Shown: positions 23,881 to 35,864 of the stretch, piece by piece | Position numbering within the stretch: position 1 is the stretch's first letter | How the letters are laid out: each line of letters begins with the position of its first letter | Assembly (NCBI RefSeq): GCF_051401765.1 | Contig: NW_027480440.1 | Span: forward strand, 6,200,001-6,264,000 | Reading direction: 5' to 3' | Length of the DNA stretch: 64,000 nt | Source: Calliopsis andreniformis | Lineage: Eukaryota > Arthropoda > Insecta > Hymenoptera > Andrenidae | Program-made: the position numbers and the translations under genes | Notes under the pieces: generated by a model | Databases searched by the model: none | Told to the model about the DNA's origin: nothing | Seen by the model: only the letters and a program-made list of their open reading frames with translations

Positions 23881-26800
23881 GAGGATTCAGGATTGAGGGA
23901 TCAGGACTGAGGTTTGAGGACTGAGGATTGAGGATTGAGGATTGAGGATTGAGGATTGAGGATTGAGGATTGAGGATTGAGAATTGAGAATTGAGGATGA
24001 GGACTGAGGGTTGAGAATTGAGGATTTGGGACTGAGGATTGACAACTGATTGTTGAGGACTGAGGGCTGAAGATTGAGGATTCAGGTTTGAGAATTCAGA
24101 ATTGAGGTTTGAGAACTGAGGATTGAGGATTGAAGGTTGAGTATTGAGGATTGAAGATTGAGGATTGAAGATTGAGGATTGAGGATTGAGGATTGAGGAT
24201 TGAAGATGAGGGCTGAGGGTTGAGGGTTGAGGTTTGTGGGCTGAGGTGTGGGGATTGATGTTTGAGGATTGTGGATTGAGGATTGAGGATTGATGATTGA
24301 ATATTGAGGATTGGGGACTGAGTGTTGATGGTTGAGTGATGAGAATTGATGTTTTTGGATAGAGATTTCAAGATTGCAGATTGAGTATTGAGTAATGAAA
24401 ACTGTGAATTGATGATACTCTATTGAGGATTGAGGATTGACAACTGATTGTTGAGGAGTGGTGGCTGAAGGTTGAGGATTCAGGAATGAGGATTCAGGAT
24501 TGAGGTTTGAGGACTGAGGTTTGAGGATTGAGTATTGAGGATTGAGGATTGAGGATTGAAGATTGAGGATTGAGGATTGAGGATTGAAGATTCAGGATTG
24601 GGTATTGAGGATTGCAGAATGAGGATTGATGATTGAGGATTGAGGATTGAGGATTGAGTATTGAGGATTGACGATTGAGGATTGAAGATTGAGTATTGAG
24701 GATTGAAGATTGACGATTGAGGGTTGAGGATTGAGGATTGAGGATTGAGGATGAGGGCTGAGGGTTGAGGATTGAGGTTTGAGGACTGAGGACTGAGGAT
24801 TGAGGATTGAGAATTGAGGATTGAGGATTGAGGACTGAGAATTGAGGATTGAGGATTGAGGATTAGGGCTGAGGGTTGAGGATTGAGGATTGAGGATTGA
24901 GGATTGAGAATTGAGAATTTAGGATGAGGACTGAGGGTTGAGGATTGAGGTTTGAGGACTGAGGACTGAGGATTGAGGATTGAGAATTGAGGATTGTGGA
25001 TTGAGGACTGAGAATTGAGGATTGAGTATTGAGGATGAGGGCTGAGAGTTGAGGATTGAGTATTGAGGATTGAAGATTGAGGATTGAGGATTGAGGATTG
25101 AGGATTGAGGATTGAGGATGAGGACTGAGGGTTGAGGATTGAGGTTTGAGGAAAGAGAATTGAGGATTGAATATTGAGGACTGAGGATTGACGATTCAGT
25201 ATTGAAGATTGAGGATTGATTACTGAGGATTGAGGATTGAGGATTGAGGATTGAGGATTGAGGACTGAGGATTGAGGATTGAGGATGAGGGCTGAGGGTT
25301 GAGGATTGAGGTTTGAGGACTGAGGACTGAGGATTGAGGATTGATAATTGAGGATTGAGGATTGAGGACTGAGAATTGAGGATTGAGGATTGAGGATTAG
25401 GGCTGAGGGTTGAGGATTGAGGATTGAGGATTGTGGATTGAGAATTGAGAACTTAGGATGAGGACTGAGGGTTGAGGATTGAGGTTTGAGGACTGAGGAC
25501 TGAGGATTGAGGATTGAGAATTGAGGATTGTGGATTGAGGACTGAGAATTGAGGATTGAGGATTGAGGATGAGGGCTGAGGGTTGAGGATTAAGGATTGA
25601 GGATTGAGGATTGAGAATTGAGAATTTAGGATGAGGACTGAGGGTTAAGGATTGAGGATTTGGGACTGAGGGTTGACAACTGATTGTTGAGGGCTGAGGG
25701 CTGAAGATTGAGGATTCAGGATTGATAATTCAGAATTGAGGTTTGAGGACTGAGGATTGAGGATTGAAGGTTCAGTATTGAGGATTGAAGATTGAGGATT
25801 GAGGATTGAGGACTGAGGATTAAGGATGAGGGCTGAGGGTTGAGGATTGAGGTTTGAGGGCTGAGGACTGAGGATTGAGGATTGAGAATTGAGGATTGAG
25901 GATTGAGGACCGAGAATTGAGGATTGAGGATTGAGGATGAGGGCTGAGGATTGAGGATTGAGTATTGAGGATTGAAGATTGAGGATTGAGGATTGAGGAT
26001 TAAGGATTGAGGATGAGGACTGAGGGTTGAGGATTGAAGAATGAGGATTGATGATTGAGGATTGAGGATTGAAGATTGACGATTGAGGATTGAGGATTGA
26101 GGATTGAGGATTGAGGATTAGGGCTGAGGGTTGAGGATTGAGGTTTGAGGACTGAGGACTGAGGATTGAGGATTGAGAATTGAGGATTGAGGATTGAGGA
26201 CTGAGAATTGAGGATTGAGGACTGAGGATTAGGGCTGATGGTTGAGGATTGAGGATTGTGGATTGAGGATTGAGAATTGAGAATTTAGGATGAGGACTGA
26301 GGGTTGAGGATTGAGGTTTGAGGACTGAGGACTGAGGATTGAGGATTGAGAATTGAGGATTGTGGATTGAGGACTGAGAATTGAGGATTGAGGATTGAGG
26401 ATGAGGGCTGAGGGTTGAGGATTAAGGATTGAGGATTGAGGATTGAGAATTGAGAATTTAGGATGAGGACTGAGGGTTGAGGATTGAGGATTTGGGACTG
26501 AGGATTGACAACTGACTGTTGAGGGCTGAGGGCTGAAGATTGAGGATTCAGGATTGATAATTCAGAATTGAGGTTTGAGGACTGAGGATTGAGGATTGAA
26601 GGTTCAGTATTGAGGATTGAAGATTGAGGATTGAGGATTGAGGACTGAGGATTAAGGATGAGGGCTGAGGGTTGAGGATTGAGGTTTGAGGGCTGAGGAC
26701 TGAGGATTGATGATTGAGAATTGAGGATTGAGGATTGAGGACCGAGAATTGAGGATTGAGGATTGAGGATGAGGGCTGAGGATTGAGGATTGAGTATTGA

Positions 26801-27270
26801 GGATTGAAGATTGAGGATTGAGGATTGAGGATTGAGGATTGAGGATGAGGACTGAGGGTTGAGGATTGAGGTTTGAGGAAAGAGAATTGAGGATTGAAGA
26901 TTGAGGACTGAGGATTGACGATTCAGTATTGAAGATTGAGGATTGATTACTGAGGATTGAGGATTGAGGACTGAGGATTGAGGATTGAGGATTGAGGATT
27001 GAAGATTGAGGACGGAGTGTTGAGGGTTGAGTGATGAGAATTGGTGTTTGTGGATTGATATATGAAGATTGAAGAATGGGGATTGAGTATTGAAAACTGT
27101 GAATTGAGGATATTCTATTGAGGATTGAGGATTGACAATTGATTGTTGAGGGCTGACGGCTGAAGATTGAGGATTCAGAATTGAGGATTCCGGATTGAGG
27201 TTTGAGGACTGAGGATTGAGGGTTGAGGATTGAGGGTTGAGGATTGACGCTTGAGGATTGAGGATTGAGG
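23833..27270. repeat. 3.4-kb module, copy 1
   Basis: This module recurs at 29613-33057. The offset is 5780 bp on the left (aggaatgagg at 23861 and 29641) and 5773 bp after one extra heptamer near 24657. It then rises through small gains and losses to 5787 bp, as judged by the landmark at 27092 and 32879. Rare words in common include gaggtgtgggg, gaacttagg and gaggattccgg. The module ends near 27270, where ggattaagg replaces ggatggagg. Shortened versions occur from about 40250, 46640, 54240 and 60760. Confidence 0.87.
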
Positions 27271-28908
27271 ATTAAGGATTGAGGATTGAGGATTGAGGAT
27301 TGAGTTTTGAGGATTGAGGATTGAATATTGAATATTGATGATTGAAGATTGAGGATTGAGGATTGAGGGTTGTGGATTGAGGACGAGGACCGAGGGTTGA
27401 ATATTGATGTTTATGGTCTGAGGATTGAGGATTGAGGATTGAGAATCGAGGATTGAGGATTGAGGATTGAGGATTGAAGATTGAGTATTGGGTATTGAGT
27501 ATTGAAGAATGAGTATTGAGGCTTGAGGATTGAGGATTGAAGATTGCAGATTGAGTACTGAGGATTGAAGATTGAGGATTGAGGATTGAGGATTGAGGAT
27601 TGAGGATTGAAGATTGAGGATTGAGTATTGAGGATAGAGAATTGGGGATTGAGGATTGAGGATTGAGGATTGAAGGTTGAGTATTGAGGATTCAAGACTG
27701 AGGATTGAGGATTGAATATTGAGGATTGAGGATTGAGGATTGAGGATTGAGAATTGCGGATTGAGGATTGAGGGTTGAAGATTGAGTATTGAGGATTGAA
27801 GGTTGAGGATTGAGGTTTGAGGATTGAGGATTGAGGACTGAGGATTGAGGATTGAAGATTGAGGATTGAGGATTGAGGATTGAGAATTGAAGATTGAGTA
27901 TTGGGGATTGAAGATTGAGGATTGAGGATTGAGGTTTGAGGATTGAGGACGAGGACTGACGGTTGAGGATTGACGTTTGAGGTTTGAGGATTGAAGATTC
28001 AGTATTGAGGATTGAAGATTGAGAATTGAGGAAGAGGGCTGAGGTTTGAGGATTGAGGTTTGAGGACTGAGGACTGAGGATTGAGGGTTGAGAATTGAGG
28101 ATTGAGGATTGAGGATTGAGGATTGAAGATTGAGGATTGGGTATTGAGGATTGATGAATGAGGATTGAGGATTGAGGATTGGGGATTGATGATTGAGGAT
28201 TGAAGATTGAGGATTGGGTATTGAGGATTGAACATTGAGGATTGAGGATTGACGATTGAGGATTGAGGATTGACGATTGGAGATTGAGGATTGGGGATGG
28301 AGGATTGACGTTTGAGGATTGAGTATTGAGGATTGAGAATTGAGGATTGAGGATTGAGGATTGAAGATTGAGGATTGGGCGTTGAGGATTGAAGAATGAG
28401 TATTGAGGATTGAGGATTGAGGATTGAGGATTGAAGATTGAGGATTGAGGATTGAGGATTGACGATTGAAGATTGAGGATTGGGGATGGGGGATTCACGT
28501 TTGAGGATTGAGTATTGAGGATTGAGAATTGAGGATTGAGGATTGAAGATTGAGTATTGAGGATTGAAGATTGAGGATTGAGGGTTGAGGATTGAGGATT
28601 GAGGATGAGGGCTGAGGGTTGAGGATTGAGGTTTGAGGACTGAGGACTGAGGATTGAGGATTGAGAATTGAGGATTGAGGATTGAGGATTGAAGGTTGAG
28701 GATTGGGCGTTGAGGATTCAAGAATGAGGATTGAGGATTGAGGATTGAGGATTGAGGATTGAAGATTGAGGATTGAGGATTGAGGATTGAGAATTGAAGA
28801 TTGAGTATTGGGGATTGAAGATTGAGGATTGAGGATTGAGGGTTGAGGATTGAGGACGAGGACTGACGGTTGAGGATTGACGTTTGAGGATTGAGGATTG
28901 AAGATTGA
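27271..28908. repeat. 1.64-kb module, copy 1 of 3
   Basis: Matches about 38620-40249 at an offset of 11341 bp and about 45010-46636 at 17728 bp (11341 plus 6387). The landmark tttatggtct at 27410 corresponds to 38751 and 45138. It ends near 28908, where gaagattgaggactgagg here is replaced by gaagattgaggattcagg in the other copies. Only heptamer satellite is present. Confidence 0.85.
27373..27419 (+). repeat. Landmark gaccgagggttg with tttatggtct, 6 sites
   Basis: The variant run gaggacgaggaccgagg followed by gttgaatattgatg and tttatggtct marks the 0.96-kb family. The word tttatggtct begins at 18824, 19781, 27410, 35818, 38751 and 45138. It has been deleted from the copy at about 51735 and from the junction copy at 42252. 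Confidence 0.84.
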
Positions 28909-29612
28909 GGACTGAGGACTGAGGATTAAGGATTGAGCATTGAGGATTGTAGTTTGAGGACTGGGGATTGAGGATTGAAGATTGAGGATTAAGGCTTGAG
29001 GATTGGGGATTGAGGATCTAGGATTGGAGATTGATTATTGAGGATTGAAGATTGAGGATTGAGGATTGAGGATTGAGGATTGAGAATTGTGAACTGAGGA
29101 TGAGGACTGAGGGTTGAGGATTGAGGTTTGAGGAACGAGGATTGGGGATTGAGGATTGAGGACTGAGGATTGACGATTGAGTATTGAAGATTGAGGATTG
29201 ATGACTGAGGATTGAGGATTGAGGATTGAGGATTGAGGATTGAGGATTGAAGATTGAGTATTGATGATTGAAGATTGGGCGTTGAGGATTGAGGGCTGAG
29301 GATTGAGGACGAGGTCTGACGGTTGAGGACTGAGGTTTGAGGATTGAGGATTGAGGATTGACGCCTGAGGATTGAGGATTGAGGATGGAGCATTGAGGAT
29401 TGAAGATTGAGGACTGGGGATTGAGGATTGAGGATTAAGGATTGACGATTGGGGATTGCGGATCTAGGATTGGAGATTGACTATTGAGGATTGAGGATTG
29501 AGGATTGGGTGTTGAGGATTGAAGAATGAGTATTGAGGATTGAGGATTGAGGATTGAAGATTGCAGATTGAGTACTGAGGATTGAAGATTGAGGATTGAG
29601 GATTGAGGCTTG
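28909..29612. repeat. Array segment related to the 1507-bp family
   Basis: This segment matches about 22780-23485 at an offset of 6129 bp, sharing tctaggattggag and the gggcgttgagg and gacgcctgagg words. It joins directly to the second 3.4-kb module through ggattgacaactgattgttg at 29621. It is another truncated member of the 1507-bp family. Confidence 0.78.
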
Positions 29613-32600
29613 AGGATTGAGGATTGACAACTGATTGTTGAGGAATGAGGGCTGAAGATTGAGGATTCAGGATTGAGGGATCAGGACTGAGGTTTGAGGA
29701 CTGAGGATTGAGGATTGAGGATTGAGGATTGAGGATTGAGGATTGAGGATTGAGGATTGAGAATTGAGAATTGAGGATGAGGACTGAGGGTTGAGAATTG
29801 AGGATTTGGGACTGAGGATTGACAACTGATTGTTGAGGACTGAGGGCTGAAGATTGAGGATTCAGGTTTGAGAATTCAGAATTGAGGTTTGAGAACTGAG
29901 GATTGAGGATTGAAGGTTGAGTATTGAGGATTGAAGATTGAGGATTGAAGATTGAGGATTGAGGATTGAGGATTGAGGATTGAAGATGAGGGCTGAGGGT
30001 TGAGGGTTGAGGTTTGTGGGCTGAGGTGTGGGGATTGAAGTTTGAGGATTGTGGATTGAGGATTGAGGATTGATGATTGAATATTGAGGATTGGGGACTG
30101 AGTGTTGATGGTTGAGTGATGAGAATTGATGTTTTTGGATAGAGATTTCAAGATTGCAGATTGAGTATTGAGTAATGAAAACTGTGAATTGATGATACTC
30201 TATTGAGGATTGAGGATTGACAACTGATTGTTGAGGAGTGGTGGCTGAAGGTTGAGGATTCAGGAATGAGGATTCAGGATTGAGGTTTGAGGACTGAGGT
30301 TTGAGGATTGAGTATTGAGGATTGAGGATTGAGGATTGAAGATTGAGGATTGAGGATTGAGGATTGAAGATTCAGGATTGGGTATTGAGGATTGCAGAAT
30401 GAGGATTGATGATTGAGGATTGAGGATTGAGGATTGAGGATTGACGATTGAGGATTGAAGATTGAGTATTGAGGATTGAAGATTGACGATTGAGGGTTGA
30501 GGATTGAGGATTGAGGATTGAGGATGAGGGCTGAGGGTTGAGGATTGAGGTTTGAGGACTGAGGACTGAGGATTGAGGATTGAGAATTGAGGATTGAGGA
30601 TTGAGGACTGAGAATTGAGGATTGAGGATTGAGGATTAGGGCTGAGGGTTGAGGATTGAGGATTGAGGATTGAGGATTGAGAATTGAGAATTTAGGATGA
30701 GGACTGAGGGTTGAGGATTGAGGTTTGAGGACTGAGGACTGAGGATTGAGGATTGAGAATTGAGGATTGTGGATTGAGGACTGAGAATTGAGGATTGAGT
30801 ATTGAGGATGAGGGCTGAGAGTTGAGGATTGAGTATTGAGGATTGAAGATTGAGGATTGAGGATTGAGGATTGAGGATTGAGGATTGAGGATGAGGACTG
30901 AGGGTGGAGGATTGAGGTTTGAGGAAAGAGAATTGAGGATTGAATATTGAGGACTGAGGATTGACGATTCAGTATTGAAGATTGAGGATTGATTACTGAG
31001 GATTGAGGATTGAGGATTGAGGATTGAGGATTGAGGACTGAGGATTGAGGATTGAGGATGAGGGCTGAGGGTTGAGGATTGAGGTTTGAGGACTGAGGAC
31101 TGAGGATTGAGGATTGATAATTGAGGATTGAGGATTGAGGACTGAGAATTGAGGATTGAGGATTGAGGATTAGGGCTGAGGGTTGAGGATTGAGGATTGA
31201 GGATTGAGGATAGAGAATTGAGAACTTAGGATGAGGACTGAGGGTTGAGGATTGAGGTTTGAGGACTGAGGACTGAGGATTGAGGATTGAGAATTGAGGA
31301 TTGTGGATTGAGGACTGAGAATTGAGGATTGAGGATTGAGGATGAGGGCTGAGGGTTGAGGATTAAGGATTGAGGATTGAGGATTGAGAATTGAGAATTT
31401 AGGATGAGGACTGAGGGTTAAGGATTGAGGATTTGGGACTGAGGGTTGACAACTGATTGTTGAGGGCTGAGGGCTGAAGATTGAGGATTCAGGATTGATA
31501 ATTCAGAATTGAGGTTTGAGGACTGAGGATTGAGGATTGAAGGTTCAGTATTGAGGATTGAAGATTGAGGATTGAGGATTGAGGACTGAGGATTAAGGAT
31601 GAGGGCTGAGGGTTGAGGATTGAGGTTTGAGGGCTGAGGACTGAGGATTGAGGATTGAGAATTGAGGATTGAGGATTGAGGACCGAGAATTGAGGATTGA
31701 GGATTGAGGATGAGGGCTGAGGATTGAGGATTGAGTATTGAGGATTGAAGATTGAGGATTGAGGATTGAGGATTGAGGATTGAGGATGAGGACTGAGGGT
31801 TGAGGATTGAAGAATGAGGATTGATGATTGAGGATTGAGGATTGAGGATTGAAGATTGACGATTGAGGATTGAGGATTGAGGATTGAGGATTGAGGATTA
31901 GGGCTGAGGGTTGAGGATTGAGGTTTGAGGACTGAGGACTGAGGATTGAGGATTGAGAATTGAGGATTGAGGATTGAGGACTGAGAATTGAGGATTGAGG
32001 ACTGAGGATTAGGGCTGATGGTTGAGGATTGAGGATTGTGGATTGAGGATTGAGAATTGAGAATTTAGGATGAGGACTGAGGGTTGAGGATTGAGGTTTG
32101 AGGACTGAGGACTGAGGATTGAGGATTGAGAATTGAGGATTGTGGATTGAGGACTGAGAATTGAGGATTGAGGATTGAGGATGAGGGCTGAGGGTTGAGG
32201 ATTAAGGATTGAGGATTGAGGATTGAGAATTGAGAATTTAGGATGAGGACTGAGGGTTGAGGATTGAGGATTTGGGACTGAGGATTGACAACTGACTGTT
32301 GAGGGCTGAGGGCTGAAGATTGAGGATTCAGGATTGATAATTCAGAATTGAGGTTTGAGGACTGAGGATTGAGGATTGAAGGTTCAGTATTGAGGATTGA
32401 AGATTGAGGATTGAGGATTGAGGACTGAGGATTAAGGATGAGGGCTGAGGGTTGAGGATTGAGGTTTGAGGGCTGAGGACTGAGGATTGATGATTGAGAA
32501 TTGAGGATTGAGGATTGAGGACCGAGAATTGAGGATTGAGGATTGAGGATGAGGGCTGAGGATTGAGGATTGAGTATTGAGGATTGAAGATTGAGGATTG

Positions 32601-33057
32601 AGGATTGAGGATTGAGGATTGAGGATGAGGACTGAGGGTTGAGGATTGAGGTTTGAGGAAAGAGAATTGAGGATTGAAGATTGAGGACTGAGGATTGACG
32701 ATTCAGTATTGAAGATTGAGGATTGATTACTGAGGATTGAGGATTGAGGACTGAGGATTGAGGATTGAGGATTGAGGATTGAGGATTGAAGATTGAGGAC
32801 GGAGTGTTGAGGGTTGAGTGATGAGAATTGGTGTTTGTGGATTGATATATGAAGATTGAAGAATGGGGATTGAGTATTGAAAACTGTGAATTGAGGATAT
32901 TCTATTGAGGATTGAGGATTGACAATTGATTGTTGAGGGCTGACGGCTGAAGATTGAGGATTCAGAATTGAGGATTCCGGATTGAGGTTTGAGGACTGAG
33001 GATTGAGGGTTGAGGATTGAGGGTTGAGGATTGACGCTTGAGGATTGAGGATTGAGG
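29613..33057. repeat. 3.4-kb module, copy 2
   Basis: Partner of 23833-27270, with substitutions such as gatagag near 31210 in place of gattgag and gggtggagg near 30903. It differs from copy 1 at the right end, where it runs on into the 1318-bp doublet rather than the 1.64-kb module. In the copies near 40.3 and 46.7 kb one internal 534-bp block of this module is missing. Confidence 0.86.
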
Positions 33058-33099
33058 ATGGAGGATTGAAGAGAGAGGACTGAGTATTGAGGATTGAGT

Positions 33100-33240
33100 G
33101 CTGAGAATTGATGTTTGAGGATTTAGATTTGATTATTGAATTTTGTGGATTGAGTATTGAACCATGAGAATTCAGGATATTCTATTGGGTATTGAGAATT
33201 GAGGATTGATGGTTGAGTATTGAGGATTCATGGCTGAGGA
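33100..33240 (+). repeat. Landmark segment gaattttgtgg with ccatgagaattcagg, 9 sites
   Basis: A second diverged tract, with gatttgattattg followed by gaattttgtgg and then ccatgagaattcaggatatt (ending gacatt in the first copy). The word gaattttgtgg begins at 1806, 4530, 9540, 33138, 34456, 49383, 50701, 57168 and 63684. It holds an EcoRI-type GAATTC. The rest of the word, ttcaggatattctattg, is shared with the three palindrome sites at 14691, 17615 and 18334, so the two tracts are related. Confidence 0.85.
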
Positions 33241-33365
33241 TTGTGTGTTGAATATTGAGGATTGAGGATTGAGGATTTAGGATTGAGGATTGTGGATTGA
33301 AGATTGAGTATTGATGATTGTAGATTGAGGATTGAGGATTGAGGTTTGAGGATTGAGGACGAGGA

Positions 33366-33375
33366 CTCACGGTCG
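33366..33375 (+). repeat. CpG-bearing variant cluster ctcacggtcg, 7 sites
   Basis: The word ctcacggtcg, with two CpGs and several C residues, begins at 2041, 33366, 34684, 49611, 50929, 57396 and 63912. It always lies about 230 bp after a gaattttgtgg landmark. It is missing after the landmarks at 4530 and 9540, where the 5010-bp family has gaggattgtgg instead. Confidence 0.82.
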
Positions 33376-34082
33376 AGGATTGAGGTTGGAGGATTGAGGA
33401 TTGTGGATTGAGGACTGAGGATTGAGGATTGAGGATTGAGGATTGAGCATTGAGGATTGAAGATTGAGGACTGGGGAATGAGGATTGAAGATTGAGGATT
33501 AAGGATTGAAGATTGGGGATTGAGGATCTAGGATTGGAGATTGACTATTGAGGATTGAGGATTGAGGATTGAGGTTTGAGGAATGAAGATTGAGGGTTGA
33601 GGATTGAGGATTGAGGATTGAGGATTGAGGATTGAGGATTGAGGATTGAGAATTGAGAATTGAGGATGAGGACTGAGGGTTGAGGATTGAGGTTTGAGGA
33701 ATGAGGATTGAGAGTTGAGGATTGAGGATTGAGGACTGAGGATTTAGGATTGAGGATGAGGGCTGAGGGTTGAGGATTGAGGTTTGAGGACTGAGGACTG
33801 CGGATTGAGGATTGAGAATTGAGGATTGAGGATTGAGGACTGAGAATTGAGGATTGAGGATTGAGGATGAGGGCTGTGGGTTGAGGACTGAGGATTGAGG
33901 ATTGAGGACTGAGAATTGAGAATTTAGGATGAGGACTGAGGGTTGAGGATTAAGGATTTGGGACTGAGGATTGACAACTGATTGTTGAGGGCTGAGGCCT
34001 GAAGATTGAGGTTTCAGGATTGAGAATTCAGAATTGAGGTTTGAGGACTGAGGATTGAGGATTGAAGGTAGAGTATTGAGGA

Positions 34083-35403
34083 TTGAGGATTGAGGATTGA
34101 GGATTGAAGATTGAGGACGGAGTGTTGAGGGTTGAGTGATGAGAATTGGTGTTTGTGGATTGATATATGAAGATTGAAGAATGGGGATTGAGTATTGAAA
34201 ACTGTGAATTGAGGATATTCTATTGAGGATTGAGGATTGACAATTGATTGTTGAGGGCTGACGGCTGAAGATTGAGGATTCAGAATTGAGGATTCCGGAT
34301 TGAGGTTTGAGGACTGAGGATTGAGGGTTGAGGATTGAGGGTTGAGGATTGACGCTTGAGGATTGAGGATTGAGGATGGAGGATTGAAGAGAGAGGACTG
34401 AGTATTGAGGATTGAGTGCTGAGAATTGATGTTTGAGGATTTAGATTTGATTATTGAATTTTGTGGATTGAGTATTGAACCATGAGAATTCAGGATATTC
34501 TATTGGGTATTGAGAATTGAGGATTGATGGTTGAGTATTGAGGATTCATGGCTGAGGATTGTGTGTTGAATATTGAGGATTGAGGATTGAGGATTTAGGA
34601 TTGAGGATTGTGGATTGAAGATTGAGTATTGATGATTGTAGATTGAGGATTGAGGATTGAGGTTTGAGGATTGAGGACGAGGACTCACGGTCGAGGCTTG
34701 AGGTTGGAGGATTGAGGATTGTGGATTGAGGACTGAGGATTGAGGATTGAGGATTGAGGATTGAGCATTGAGGATTGAAGATTGAGGACTGGGGAATGAG
34801 GATTGAAGATTGAGGATTAAGGATTGAAGATTGGGGATTGAGGATCTAGGATTGGAGATTGACTATTGAGGATTGAGGATTGAGGATTGAGGTTTGAGGA
34901 ATGAAGATTGAGGGTTGAGGATTGAGGATTGAGGATTGAGGATTGAGGATTGAGGATTGAGGATTGAGAATTGAGAATTGAGGATGAGGACTGAGGGTTG
35001 AGGATTGATGTTTGAGGAATGAGGATTGAGAGTTGAGGATTGAGGATTGAGGACTGAGGATTTAGGATTGAGGATGAGGGCTGAGGGTTGAGGATTGAGG
35101 TTTGAGGACTGAGGACTGCGGATTGAGGATTGAGAATTGAGGATTGAGGATTGAGGACTGAGAATTGAGGATTGAGGATTGAGGATGAGGGCTGTGGGTT
35201 GAGGACTGAGGATTGAGGATTGAGGACTGAGAATTGAGAATTTAGGATGAGGACTGAGGGTTGAGGATTAAGGATTTGGGACTGAGGATTGACAACTGAT
35301 TGTTGAGGGCTGAGGCCTGAAGATTGAGGTTTCAGGATTGAGAATTCAGAATTGAGGTTTGAGGACTGAGGATTGAGGATTGAAGGTAGAGTATTGAGGA
35401 TTG
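34083..35403. repeat. 1318-bp higher-order unit, copy B
   Basis: Second member of the doublet. It diverges from copy A near 35404, where gtagagtattgaggattgaa continues into a different module. It carries private changes such as gatgtttgagg near 35008, where copy A has gaggtttgagg. The same private differences are found in the distant second doublet, so the pair was duplicated as a pair. Confidence 0.87.
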
Positions 35404-35864
35404 AAGATTGAGGATTGAGGATTGAGGATTGAAGATTGAGGATGAGGGCTGAGGGTTGAGGATTGAGTTTTGAGGGCTGAGGACTGAGGATTGATGATTG
35501 AGAATTGAGGATTGAGGATTGAGGATTGAAGATTGAGGATTGGGTATTGAGGATTGAAGAACGAGAATTGAGGATTGAGGATTGAGGATTGAGGATTGAG
35601 GATTGAAGGTTGAGTATTCAGGATTGGAGATTGACGATTGAGGAGTGAGGACCGAGGATTGAGGATTGAGGATTAAGGATTGAGGATTGAGGATTGAGGA
35701 TTGAGTTTTGAGGATTGAGGATTGAGGATTGAATATTGAATATTGATGATTGAAGATTGAGGATTGAGGATTGAGGGTTGTGGATTGAGGACGAGGACCG
35801 AGGGTTGAATATTGATGTTTATGGTCTGAGGATTGAGGATTGAGGATTGAGAATCGAGGATTGA
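35404..35864. repeat. Junction segment before the 6387-bp pair
   Basis: Heptamer satellite containing the gaggagtgaggaccgagg and gaccgagggttgaatattg words of the 0.96-kb family (compare 19540-19800). It also holds the tttatggtct landmark at 35818. No gene is visible. It recurs at about 51359-51730 without its last part. Confidence 0.75.

Larger units (their letters stand above)
32765..34082. repeat. 1318-bp higher-order unit, copy A
   Basis: Tandem with 34083-35403 at an offset of 1318 bp: ggacgg at 32797 and 34115, gaattttgtgg at 33138 and 34456, gaaaactgtgaatt at 32879 and 34197. The two copies differ at single bases, for example ggtcgaggatt versus ggtcgaggctt after the ctcacggtcg cluster. 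The edges lie in monotonous heptamers and are uncertain by a few tens of bases. Confidence 0.88.
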
